NCBI GenBank assembly: GCA_029207755.1
Contig: JARCOQ010000016.1
Span: forward strand, 9,472,501 to 9,536,500
DNA length: 64,000 nucleotides
From: Chamaea fasciata
Taxonomy: Eukaryota > Chordata > Aves > Passeriformes > Sylviidae
Direction of reading: 5' to 3'
How positions within the stretch are numbered: the first letter of the stretch is position 1; each line of letters begins with the position of its first letter. Below are positions 47,001 to 56,464 of the stretch, piece after piece. The notes beneath the pieces were generated by a model. It was given only the letters and a program-made list of their open reading frames with translations, ran no database searches and had not been told where the DNA came from. A program made the translations under genes and the position numbers.

Positions 47001-50000
47001 AGGGAGTGCTGGGGCAGCTGGATCCCACTGGGAATGGAGCAAAGCCAAAAGTCCCAACTCCTTCCTGAGAATCACCACAGAACCCTGGAACAGTTCAGGT
47101 TGGGAGGGATCTTCAAATCATCCAGCTCCAACCCTGACAACTCCCACTGGCTCCAACTCCCTTGAACACCTCCAGGGATCCAGGGGCAGCCAGAGCTTCC
47201 CTGGGAATTCACTTCCAGGGCCTTCCCACCCTCCCAGGGCAGGGTTTTGGCTCCCACTCCCCATCCTCAGCCCCAGCACTCACGGGTCCAGCTTGAAGAC
47301 GTACTGGCCCTCGGGCAGGCGCTCCTGCAGGTAGGTCAGGTTGTAGGTGAGCATGGTGCTGATGAGCTCAGCCAGCTGCTGCTTCTCCTTCAGGCTGTAG
47401 AGCTGCGTGTTCACCTGGCCAGGGCACAGCAAGCTGAGAACTTAGAAAACCCCAAAACAGCCCAAAAGCACCGGGGTTTGTTTCTGTTTAGTTCCCTCTC
47501 AGGGACACCCGTCCTTCCCGGAGCAGGGACAGACCCTCTCCTGGTTGGGGGTGACCCTGAGAGCTCCCCAAAGCCCAGCTCAGCCAAGCCCAGCCCAGGT
47601 GGGGCTCAGGACCCCTCCAAAGAGTTGGGCACCTCAACTCCTGTTGTATTTCTCTGGGGAATGGTTTTTCCCCCCTCAAGAGCCCTGAAGTTTGTAACCG
47701 TATGGTTTGACCTTTCCTTCCTTTCCAGACCCAACTGGCTGAGTTCCAGCCATCCTTTCCTGAGCTGGAGACTGGTAAGACCCCCTGGAACCCTTTGAGA
47801 ACAAACACCTCGGAATAATCCCAGGCTAAGTGCCTCTTTTGGAATCTTTTATCCTGTCCCCTGAAATATCCCTCCAAAGCCTCTCAAGAAACAGAGCTTT
47901 GCCCTGGGGGCTAAGGGGAGACATTTCAAACTCCCTGCCCGGAGTTTCTGCACCGACACCAACCCCAGCCCGGATTAGGGACAGGAATCCAGGACGGCCC
48001 ACCAGGGTGGGGTTTGCAGAGGGGCGCCAGCAGGCAGGCAGGGCTGCAGGGGACGCAGGGGACACTCACAGGGCGCAGTTTGGGGGCGATGATGTCCAGC
48101 AACAGGCACAGCACCTCCAGCACCAGCGCCCGCCGCCCCGCCCGGCTGCGCGCGCCCGGCGCCATCCCCGACGCCACGGACAGCACCACGTTCTGCATCT
48201 GGCTCAGCCTGGCCGCGGCCTTGGGGACAGCACAGGGACACTCGCGGGGCGTCCCTGCAGGGCCGCCAGGCTGTCCCCGAGCCCCGCTGCACTTGCCTCG
48301 GGCTGGCTGCTGGGGTAGGCCAGCCGGGGGATGGAGGCGGCGGCGAAGAGCAGGTGGAAAGCCACGGGCAGGAAGGGCAGGTAGCGCAGCAGCTGGAAGC
48401 TCTGGCCCTGCAGCACGGCCCTGCCCAGCAGGTCAGAGAAGCTCAGCCACTCCAGGGCCAGGCACACGGAGCCCAGGCTGGAATCTCGCACCTTCATCTT
48501 CAGGAAGTTCTCAAACAGGCCCTGGAAGGGGATGTGGGGGCAGGTGGGTCTCACCTCGCGGGTGTTCTGAGCTTCTTCCCCAGTGAGCTCAGCTCCCCCC
48601 TCGGCTGCTCTCACCTGGGCCAGCTTGTCCTGCTCTCCCGAGGAGATGGAGAGCTGCAGGATGTGGTGGAAGCGCTGGGAGGAGGAATTGAAGCCCCCCG
48701 AGCCCCCGGGGTGGGCCAGGTCCTCGTCCCCCAGCAGGAGCTGGGCTGGCAAAGAGGGATCCATTCCTATCCTGTGCCTGGGGGAGCCCGGAGGGAAGAG
48801 CTGAGGGCTCCCCAGATGGAGATTTTCCCTTCCCAGAAGGGGAAGGAGAAGGAAAAAAACCCAAAGGGAAGAGCTGAGGGGTTCCTAGATGGAGCTTTTC
48901 CCTTCCCAAAAGGGGAAGGAGAAGGGAAAATCCTCCTCCCACCTCTGGGGCCTGGGGAGCTGGAAGATCTCCTGCCAGATGGAGAAGAGCCCCTTGTTCT
49001 GGTCCTTCAGGCCAACCCTCATGGTCTGCACCATCTGCACACTCAGCTCCTTCTGCCCCCGGCCGTGCAGGAACTGCAGCAGGACACGGGGCATGGAGGG
49101 GACAGCACCCCAAAACTGGGCACAGCCACCACAGCCACCCCCCCTTCCTGCCCATGTGGGGCTGAGAACACCCAGGGGACAGGGCCATGCTCCAGGGAGC
49201 TGCCTGCAAGGGGCTTTTGTCCCCTCTGTCCCCGTGTGAGCCTGCAGCTGCAGGAGTGTGTCCCCAGGGCCACCCCTGTGTCCCCAGGGCCATCCCAGTG
49301 TCCCCAGGGCTATCCCCATTTCCCCAAAGCCATCCCCATGTTCCCAGGGCTATTCCCATGTCCCCAGGGTCATCCCAGTGTCCCCACAGTCATGCCCATG
49401 TCCCCAGAGCCATCCCCCTGTCCCCAAGGCCATCCCCATGTCCCCAGAGCCATCCCCGTGTTCCCAGAGCTATGCCCATGTCCCCAGGGTCCCCCCAGTG
49501 TCCCCAGAGCCATCCCAGTGTCCCCACAGTCATGCCCACACCCCCAGAGCCATCCCTGTGTCCCCAAGGCCATGCCCGTGTCCCCAGAGCCATCCCTGTG
49601 TCCCCCAAGGCCATGCCCGTGTCCCCAGAGCCATCCCCATGTCCCCCGCAGTGTCCCGTGGTGTCCCCAGCACCTGCAGGGTGTTGATGCAAGAGCGGAT
49701 GTCGCTGTCGGTTTTCTCGCACAGCGCCAGCAGCGCGCCCGTGTCTGCCCGCATCCCCTGCCGCAGGGAGATCTAAGGGACAGCAGGACAGCCAGCCCCT
49801 CAGGGGACAGCCAGGACCAGGGGGGCACAGCCAGCCCCTCAGGGGACAGTCGGGACCAGGGGAGCACAGCCAGCCCCTCAGGGGACAGCCGGGACAGCCA
49901 GGACCAGGGGGGCACAGCCAGCCCCTCAGGGGACAGCCGGGACCAGGGACAGCCGGGATCGGGGGGGCACAGCCAGCCCCTCAGGGGACAGCTGGGATCG

Positions 50001-53000
50001 GGGACAGCCGGGATCAGGAGGGGACAGCCAGGCCCCAGGGAGGGGACGCAGGGGAACACTGACCTCGGCAAGGCGCTGTGCCAGGCGGGAGGGAGCAGTG
50101 CGGGGGAAGCTGAGCAGGAAGGATTGCTGCCGGAGCGGCCGCAGGGCCGGCACGTACCTGGGCAGGGAAACACGGGGGTGAGAGAGCCCGGCGGGAATTC
50201 TGCTCCTCAGGGAGTTATTTAGGGTGGGAAAGACCTCCTGGAGCATTGAGTCCAACCATTCCCCCGGCACCATGAAATGATGTCCCCAAGGGCCACATCC
50301 ACTTAAATCCCCCCAGAGAAGGGGATCCCACCCCTGCCCTGAGCAGCCCAGACCCATCAATACCTGAGTGCCCTTTACCTGAGTGCCCTTTCCAGGAAGG
50401 AATTTTCCCAAATATCCAACCTAAAGCTCCCCTGGCCCAGCCTGAGGCCGTTCCCTCTCCTCCTGTCCCTGTTCCCTGGGAGCAGAGCCTGATCCCCCTG
50501 GCTGTCCCCTCCTGCAGAGCCACAAATTCCTCCTGCTCCCCATTTTCTCCAGGCTGAGCCCCTTCCCCAGCTCCCTCAGGAATTCTCCAGCTCCTTCCCT
50601 GGACACGCTCCAGCCCCTCAATGTCACGAGAGCCACAATCCAACCGCAGGACTTGAGGGGCTGCACTCACACACAGACCCCAGCAGCAGCCACCTGCTGT
50701 CTGTGGCCAGGCCCCGGTGTCCCCGTGTCCCCCCCAGGGCAGGTGACACTCACTGGTCGTTGCAGATGCAGATGATGGGCCGCAGCAGGAGCCCCCCGTC
50801 ACGCCGCCGCCGCCCCGCCTCGCCCTCGCCGTCCTTCCTCTGGATGATGGACAGCAGGACGTTGATGGAGGCCTGGGGGGAAAACAGGGAGCGCAGGGAT
50901 GGATTCCTGCCCCTGGAGCACTGCAGGGGCCATGAACAGGGCCACGTCCGAGGGCCCCGGGCTCACCGCGGGCGCGCCGTCGATCTCGTCGATGATGAGG
51001 CAGTTGGGGCTCTCGTGGGAGCCCAGCACAGACCTCATCTGCGTGGCAGCTTCAATTCGCGTCCTGAACACCTCGGGGCTGCGGTCATCGCTGCCAGGGA
51101 CACGGGGACAGGTCACCTCGGGCATGGGGACACGGGGACAGGTCACCTCGGGCATGGGAACACTGCCAGCGTCAGCCCCGGGACAGTGTCACCTCCAGAA
51201 CAGCAGCACCCTTAGGACACTGTCACCTCCAACATCACCTCCAAAACAACATCACTTCTGGCATCACCCTGGCACCCAGGGGCTCACCTGGCACTTGTCA
51301 CCCAGGGCTCACCTGGCACCCAGGGGCTCACCTGGCACTTGTCACCCAGGGCTCACCTAGCACCCAGGGCTCACCTGGCATTTGTCACCCAGGGCTCACC
51401 TGTCCCTCAGGGCTCACCTGGCACTTGTCACCCAGGGCTCACCTGTCCCCCAGAGCTCACCTGGCGTTCATCTCCACGGCGTTGTAGCCCGCGTGCCTGG
51501 CGATGACGTGGGCCAGCGTGGTCTTGCCCAACCCGGGGGGGCCACAGAGCAGGGCCACCTGTGGCACAGAGGGCAGGTCACTCCGGAGGTGTCCCCAGGG
51601 AGGGGACAACGCTGCTTCTCAGCTGGTGGCAGCAGAGTGACCCAGGGCCACGTCTCCTCCTGCTCACCTTGTACTTGGGTCTCTTGTGCTGGTCCAGCTC
51701 GGCCTCCAGGATCTCCTCGGTGAGCTGGATCTTGGTTTTCCACTTGTTGGGGTTTTCCTTGGGGTGGCTGAGCGGGGGGTGAGCTGCAGGGCCGGGCGTG
51801 GCCTTCCTGGCAGCCTTGTCCTTGCCAAACACCACCGTGTCCCACAGCTTGAGCCACTTGAGCAGGCAGCGGTTGGTGTACTGCAGGGGGGCAGGAAAGC
51901 GGGGAAAATCCAGGGGAAAATCCAGGGGAAAATCCAGCTGAGGGCAGAGGAAGGCTCTCCTGCTCACCTGGCATCTCCCTGGGATGAGGTGGGAATGCTT
52001 CCCTTCCCAGCTCAGCCCCCCATCCCTCCGGGGAACCCTGGATAAGTGACATCAGCCCCATGTCCCTCCTGGCCCTGCTCTGTCTTGGCTCAGTCAGCAC
52101 TTCTCAGCCCCTCCCAGCACATCCAATTCCCTACAAAGCTCCTAATATCCCCCCAAAAAAATTCAAAACAGCCAACAACTCCTGGCTAAATCCCTCCCTA
52201 TCATTTTTTTGTCATGTTTTAGTCACGTTTTCTAAGGGTTGTTTTTTTTTTTTTGCCAGAACATCCACAGCCTCCAGTGAAAATCTGCCATCCCAAACTC
52301 TCAGGGACTCAGGACAGAGCAGACACAGCCCCCAGGCAGTGCTCCCAGAGGCAATTCCCAATCCCATGGCATTCCAGAGGTGCTGACCCCGCCCATCCCA
52401 AGCCCCCCGTTGTCCCAGCACCTCACATCATCACTGAGCAGCTCCATGTAGCGCCGGGGGCTGAACTTGTCCACCCAGAGGCAGTGGGATGCAGATTCCT
52501 CCTCGGCTGCTGGATCCTTGTCCATGCTGGGATCCGGGCTCTCAGCGCTGGCCTCGCTCCCCAGGCAGCTGCAGGACGGGATTAATTTACCCCAAAGCAG
52601 CCCAGGAGTCAGGGCAAGGTGGGAATTCCACCCCAAGCTGGGGGTGATGAGGACAAAAAGGCTCCTCCAAAATTTGATGCTGGAAGAGCAACTGGGAGGC
52701 AAATCCAGCAGCGTGGCAGCGGCTGGGGAGGGGATTCAGCCCAACATCTCACCTGTTTATGATCTCTGTCAGCTGCTGGGAGGCCTCCAGGACCTGCCTG
52801 CGACGCTTGGGCACAAACACAGAGCGGGCTCAGAGACATCCCTCCAATCTATGACAGGAATTTGGGAGCCAGCAGGGCCGGCAGGGACACGGGGGAAGGT
52901 CTGGGACATGCGGTACCTCCTCATCCACCTGCTCCTTCAGGTAGGAGAAGGGCACTCCCAGCAAGTGCAGCGGCCTGTGAGCGTTCCAGCCCAGGGAATC

Positions 53001-53964
53001 CGGGAGCTGCAAGGACACAGGGACACAGGGACACAGGGACAGCCCCTCCTGAGCCCACCTGGAGGCCACAGAGGAGCAAATCCCACCTCCAGCCCCCTCC
53101 TCACCTCCAGCCCCGTCCCGCAGGGATCATCCCTCAGCACCAGGAACACCCTGGAGCCCTGGGTGGATGTCACGTTGATGTAATCCTCCAGCACCGGGGG
53201 TCTCCTCAGGACCCTCTTCTTTTCCAAGGGTGGGGTGGTCTGCAGGGGGATCATTCCGCTCATCTCCAGGGGGTTCGAGCTGGAAAACCCCAAATTCCTT
53301 CAGCAGGGGAAGGGCTCTTCCCCTCTCCCCTGTTAAAACTGGGCTTCAGGGTGGCCGACCTGGTGTTGTGGGGAGCCAGAGGCGCCTCTGCGCCGCCATC
53401 CCAGGGGACATCCGCGGCCAGCTCATGCTCTGCACCGAAATCCAGCTTCTTCACAGCCTCCAGGCGCTGCCGCTTGGGCTTCGGGGCTGGGCAAGGCGAG
53501 AGCACCGCTGATGGAGCGGGGAGGCTCCTCTCCGGGGGGAGAGGGCTCGGCAGCACCCGGGGAACCGGGTCAAACCTACTGCGGGGTGCGGGCTCTGCCG
53601 GGGACACGGCGGGGACACAGCCCTGGCCCCGCTTCTTGCCGCTGGTGCCCCCGGGGGGCTCGGGCTCGTCCGGCAGCTGCCTCTTGCCCCGGAACTGGGA
53701 GGCTTTGGGGCCGGCGGGTGGGGATGGGTCATCTGCAAAAGGGGTCAGAGCGCGGTGCCGGTCACCGGAGGGGACCCGCGGCGAGGCGGGCGCGCAAAGC
53801 CCGCTCCCTCCCTCCCTGCCTCCGCCGCCTCCCGTCCCGGCGCAGCAGCAGCGCCCACCTCCCAGCTCGGCCAGCACCTCCAGCTCGGCGGCGAAGCGCT
53901 CGTAGAAGCCATCGTCGGCTCCATCCTCGAGCAAATCCTCGGGCACATCCTCGGCGCCCGCCAT
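44052..53964 (-). CDS. CHTF18: Chromosome transmission fidelity factor 18 (alternative RFC clamp-loader subunit)
   Basis: Large AAA+ subunit of the CTF18-RFC complex (with RFC2-5, DSCC1 and CTF8), which loads PCNA and promotes cohesion and leading-strand replication in the nucleus. Exons in transcript order: 53859-53964, 53360-53732, 53105-53279, 52917-53006, 52753-52805, 52427-52568, 51668-51880, 51461-51558, 50967-51090, 50754-50872, 50064-50157, 49674-49772, 48943-49073, 48615-48777, 48297-48521, 48070-48219, 47284-47414, 46101-46233, 45234-45335, 44623-44680, 44052-44188. Phases close exactly to 971 aa; human CHTF18 is about 975 aa. Landmarks are [11 protein letters not shown], Walker [10 protein letters not shown] (390-398), Walker B LIIDE (448-452), a sensor-like [21 protein letters not shown] and the C-terminus VWFRFNEG...LYIRDLL, which is diagnostic for the family and contacts DSCC1/CTF8. 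The intron between 48297 and 48219 uses a GC donor. The start [10 protein letters not shown] sits in the CpG island shared with RPUSD1. Confidence 0.97.
44490..44622 (-). repeat. Minisatellite next to a CHTF18 splice donor
   Basis: Units containing GGTGGGTGACACAGGG (minus strand) repeat outward from the donor of exon 44623-44680. Confidence 0.8.
46675..46750 (+). repeat. 11-12 bp tandem repeat
   Basis: Five to six degenerate copies of CACTATTTATC in a CHTF18 intron. Confidence 0.85.
47075..47235 (-). mobile_element. CR1 LINE 3' end in a CHTF18 intron
   Basis: GTTGGGAGGGATCTTCAAAT, then ACACCTCCAGGGATCCAGGG, just downstream of the exon at 47284-47414 in transcript order. Confidence 0.75.
49253..49665 (-). 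repeat. 20-bp minisatellite, ~20 copies, in a CHTF18 intron
   Basis: On the plus strand the unit is GTGTCCCCAGAGCCATCCCC with substitutions in phase. It starts about 10 bp into the intron below exon 49674-49772. Confidence 0.95.
49780..50045 (-). repeat. ~40-bp minisatellite in a CHTF18 intron
   Basis: Five to six units containing CAGCCAGCCCCTCAGGGGAC and GCCGGGACCAGGGG. It starts about 20 bp after the donor of exon 50064-50157. Confidence 0.95.
50205..50640 (-). mobile_element. CR1 LINE fragment in a CHTF18 intron
   Basis: GGTGGGAAAGACCTCCTGGA, CTCCTGCTCCCCATTTTCTC and CCTGGACACGCTCCAGCCCC. It is sense-oriented relative to CHTF18 and resembles the copy at 6000-6425. Confidence 0.8.
51097..51158 (-). 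repeat. 30-bp duplication in a CHTF18 intron
   Basis: Two copies of GACACGGGGACAGGTCACCT plus CGGGCATGG, close to the acceptor of the Walker B exon. Confidence 0.85.
51281..51460 (-). repeat. Tandem array of splice-donor-like units in a CHTF18 intron
   Basis: Eight copies of CTCACCT (AGGTGAG on the minus strand) in units of about 20-23 bp abut the real donor of the Walker A exon at 51460/51461. Confidence 0.95.
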
Positions 53965-54014
53965 GGGCAGCGCCCGCCCCGCCGCTCCCGCCGCGCTCCC
54001 GCCCGCGCCCTCCG

Positions 54015-54160
54015 CGGGGCCGGCGCTGATTGGGCGGAGGGAGCGCGGGCGGAGGCGGGGCCGACGTTGATTGGGTGGGAGGTGCGCGGACGGAGGCGGG
54101 GCCGGCGCTTATTGGGTGGGGGCGCGCGGGCGGAGGCGGGGCCGGTGCCGATTGGACTCG
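54015..54160. repeat. 40-41 bp tandem array carrying four CCAAT boxes
   Basis: ATTGG (inverted CCAAT) occurs at 54029, 54070, 54111 and 54151, spacings of 41, 41 and 40 bp. Each repeat also carries GCGCGG and GGAGGCGGGGCCG, an Sp1/KLF-type GC box. The units differ by a few substitutions, so the array is not recent. Confidence 0.85.
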
Positions 54161-54210
54161 GCGTGAGCGCTGCCGGGAGCGGGCGGGGCCGGGGCGGCGG
54201 GGGCGCTGCG

Positions 54211-54290
54211 CGGGTTCCCTCAGCCGGGTCCGGGTCTCCTCAGCCGGGTCCGGGTCACCTCTGCCCTGCCCGGGTCACTTCAGTCCTCTC
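54211..54290 (+). repeat. Short imperfect repeat CCGGGTCCGGGT
   Basis: Three to four degenerate copies of a roughly 20-bp unit containing CTCAGCCGGGTCCGGGT, next to the CCAAT array in the shared promoter. Confidence 0.6.
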
Positions 54291-54763
54291 CGCCGTGCGT
54301 GTCCCCGCCCCGGCGTCCCCTGTCCCCTCCCCCGTGTCCCGTGCCCTCCGGCGGAGCCGCCGCGATCGCGGCCGGGCCGCAGCGGGGAGCGGGGCGAGGC
54401 CGATCGGGATGGGCAGAGCCGGCACGGCGCGGCCGCGGCGCCTCCGGGAGTGACAGCGGGGCGGGGATGGGCCATCCCCGCGTGGCGCCGGGGCGTCCCG
54501 GGACGGCGGTGGGGCCGCGCGGTGTGATGTGACATCGGCCGGAGCATCCGTACCGCTGTGGGAGCCGCATGGTGTGACACCGGTGAGGCTGGGGGACAGC
54601 AGCGCTGCAGGTGACACCGGTGCCGCGGCAGCACCGGGACATCTCGGTTCCCTGCCGGGGTATGGCACCTCCAGGCCCTGCTCCCTGTCTGTCCCGGGAT
54701 GCTGTGCCCAGCCCGGGGTGCACATCCCGAATCCCCCTCTCTGTCCCCCGCAGGGCGCTGGCC

Positions 54764-56464
54764 ATGGAGCCGGGCACCATCGACAACCTGTCCATCCTGT
54801 ACCAGAGCTCCGACTTCATCGTGGTCAACAAGCACTGGGACCTGCGCATCGACAGCAAGATGTGGTACGAGACGCTGACCCTGCAGAGCCAGCTCAAGCA
54901 CCGCTTCCCCGAGCTGGCCGACCCCGACACCTACTACGGCTTCAGGTGAGCACCCAGCCCGGCTCTGCCCTCAGCTGGGGGCGCTCCTGAGGTCCCCAGG
55001 ACACTCCTTTACCCCCCGTGTCCTTCCCAGGTTCTGCCACCAGCTGGATTTCTCCACCAGCGGGGCCCTGTGCGTGGCACTCAACAAAGCGGCGGCGGGA
55101 AGTGCCTACAAGTGCTTCAAGGAGCGCCTGGTGACCAAAGCCTACCTGGCCCTGGTGAGCCCTCCCTGCCACCTCCTGCCTTGGCCTCGTGGCGTTCCTG
55201 AACACCTCTGCCCGGGGGGAATGAGGGAGTTGAGGGTGTTCAGTTGGAGAGGAGGAGGACTCAGAGTTGGAGCCTAAAGGGGCTCCAAGGGGGCTGGAGA
55301 GGGATTTGGACAAGGGCATGGAAGGACAGGACACAGGGAAAGGAGCGTGAGGTTAAGTTGGGTATTAGGAAGGAATTCTGCACAGGGTGCCCAGAGAAGC
55401 TGTGGCTGTCCCTGGATCCCTGGAAGTGTCCAAGGCCAGCTAGGATAGAGCTTGGAGCAGCCTGGGATAGCGAGAGGTGTTCCTAGCCCTGACAAGGAGC
55501 TGGGCTGGGGGAAATGGATGGGCTTTAAGGTCCTTCCAACCCCACCCTTGCTGTGATTCCATGATTCCTGTCACCAGGGGGTGGGTGAGGAGCACAGGGC
55601 TCAGTGTCCACATTCCTGCCCTCAGGTGAGGGGCCACGTGAGCCAGAGGCGGATGATGATCCGCTACGCCATCGGGAAGAACACCACGGAGGGCATGACC
55701 CACATGATGTGCATCGAGGGCACGGAGGGTGAGCAGCCCCAGCCCCTGCTCTGCCCACGCCCCCAGGGATGTGCTGGGCCGTCACAAAGCCCCTCTGGAT
55801 CTCCCTGCAGGCTGTGAGAATCCCAAGCCGTGCCAGTCGGAGCTGGTGGTGCTGGAACACGGATCCTACAGCGGAGACCCCGTCACCAAAGTGCTGCTGC
55901 AGCCACTGACAGGTGGGGACAGGGACAGCTCTGACCTGGAGCAGAGCCTGGAAAGGGGTGAGGGAAGCTGAGAACTGCCATGCTGAGGGGGACAGATTCC
56001 ATTATGCGTATTGTCACTATGCCCTGAAAGAGGGATTCAGGAGTTCCCTGTCCTTGATTCCCTCTCTGCCCTCAGGGAGAACTCACCAGCTGCGGGTTCA
56101 CTGCAGTGCTATCGGCCACCCCATCGTGGGGGACTTCACCTACAGCCAGCGGCAGGACAGCCAGCCCTACAGGATGATGCTCCACGCCTACTACCTGCGC
56201 ATCCCCACCGGGAAGGAGCTGATCGAGGTGCGCGCGCCCGACCCCTTCCTCACCGCCATGGACAGCAACTGGGTGCCCCAGCACGTCACCCAGAGGCTGG
56301 AGGATGTCATCCAGGAGCTCAAGGACAAGGGGACACGGAAGGAGGAGGAGGAGAGGCAGGAAGCTGCCGGAGAGGAGGAAGCAGGGAGTGAGGGCAGGAG
56401 GGAGGAGACGGAGGAGCAGCGGGCGCGGTGCGAGCAGTGGTTGGCTGAGTGGGCTCTGGAGTGA
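54764..56464 (+). CDS. RPUSD1: RNA pseudouridine synthase domain-containing protein 1
   Basis: Six coding exons (54764-54945, 55031-55154, 55626-55728, 55811-55912, 56076-56464; five junction-free blocks, with one probable non-coding exon upstream) give 299 residues; the human protein is about 312. It belongs to the RluA-type pseudouridine synthase family, which isomerises uridine in RNA. The family's catalytic segment appears as HQLDFSTSG (64-72), with Asp67 as the expected nucleophile. N-terminal DNLSILYQSSDFIVVNKHWD, then KAYLALVRGHV, GRTHQLRVH and HPIVGDFTYS are further family signatures. The last ~45 residues are Glu/Arg-rich and probably disordered or coiled coil. The ATG begins MEPGTIDNL in a good context (GCCATGG). 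One intron holds a CR1. It is divergent from CHTF18 and in the same orientation as the mesothelin-family gene. Confidence 0.96.
55215..55575 (+). mobile_element. CR1 LINE 3' end in an RPUSD1 intron
   Basis: GTTGGGTATTAGGAAGGAAT, GGAAGTGTCCAAGGCCAGCT, TGTGATTCCATGATTCC. Confidence 0.8.

Larger units (their letters stand above)
50967..51558 (-). other. CHTF18: CHTF18 AAA+ ATPase core exons (Walker A and Walker B)
   Basis: Exon 51461-51558 encodes Walker [10 protein letters not shown] followed by [18 protein letters not shown]. Exon 50967-51090 begins with SDDRSPEVF and encodes Walker B LIIDEIDG. The Lys, the Asp-Glu pair and the SDDRS segment typical of clamp loaders are intact, so ATP binding and hydrolysis are expected. 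The 372-bp intron between them is nearly all tandem repeat. Confidence 0.95.
53965..54763. promoter_or_regulatory. Bidirectional CpG-island promoter of CHTF18 (-) and RPUSD1 (+)
   Basis: The two ATGs face away from each other across 799 bp that is CpG-rich throughout. It holds several GGGCGG-type GC boxes and four inverted CCAAT boxes, with no TATA box that I can see. RPUSD1 probably has a non-coding first exon here, because CCCCGCAG at 54747-54754, ten bases before its ATG, looks like an acceptor. Confidence 0.75.

Noticed and set aside
49253..49665. Regular 20-bp spaced repeats, superficially like a CRISPR array
   Set aside because: Units are directly tandem without spacers and lie in an intron of a vertebrate gene. 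It is a minisatellite.
48354..50222. A 622-codon plus-strand open frame
   Set aside because: It runs antisense through several CHTF18 exons and through the 20-bp and 40-bp minisatellites, whose unit lengths keep the frame open. The CHTF18 exons on the other strand explain the sequence.
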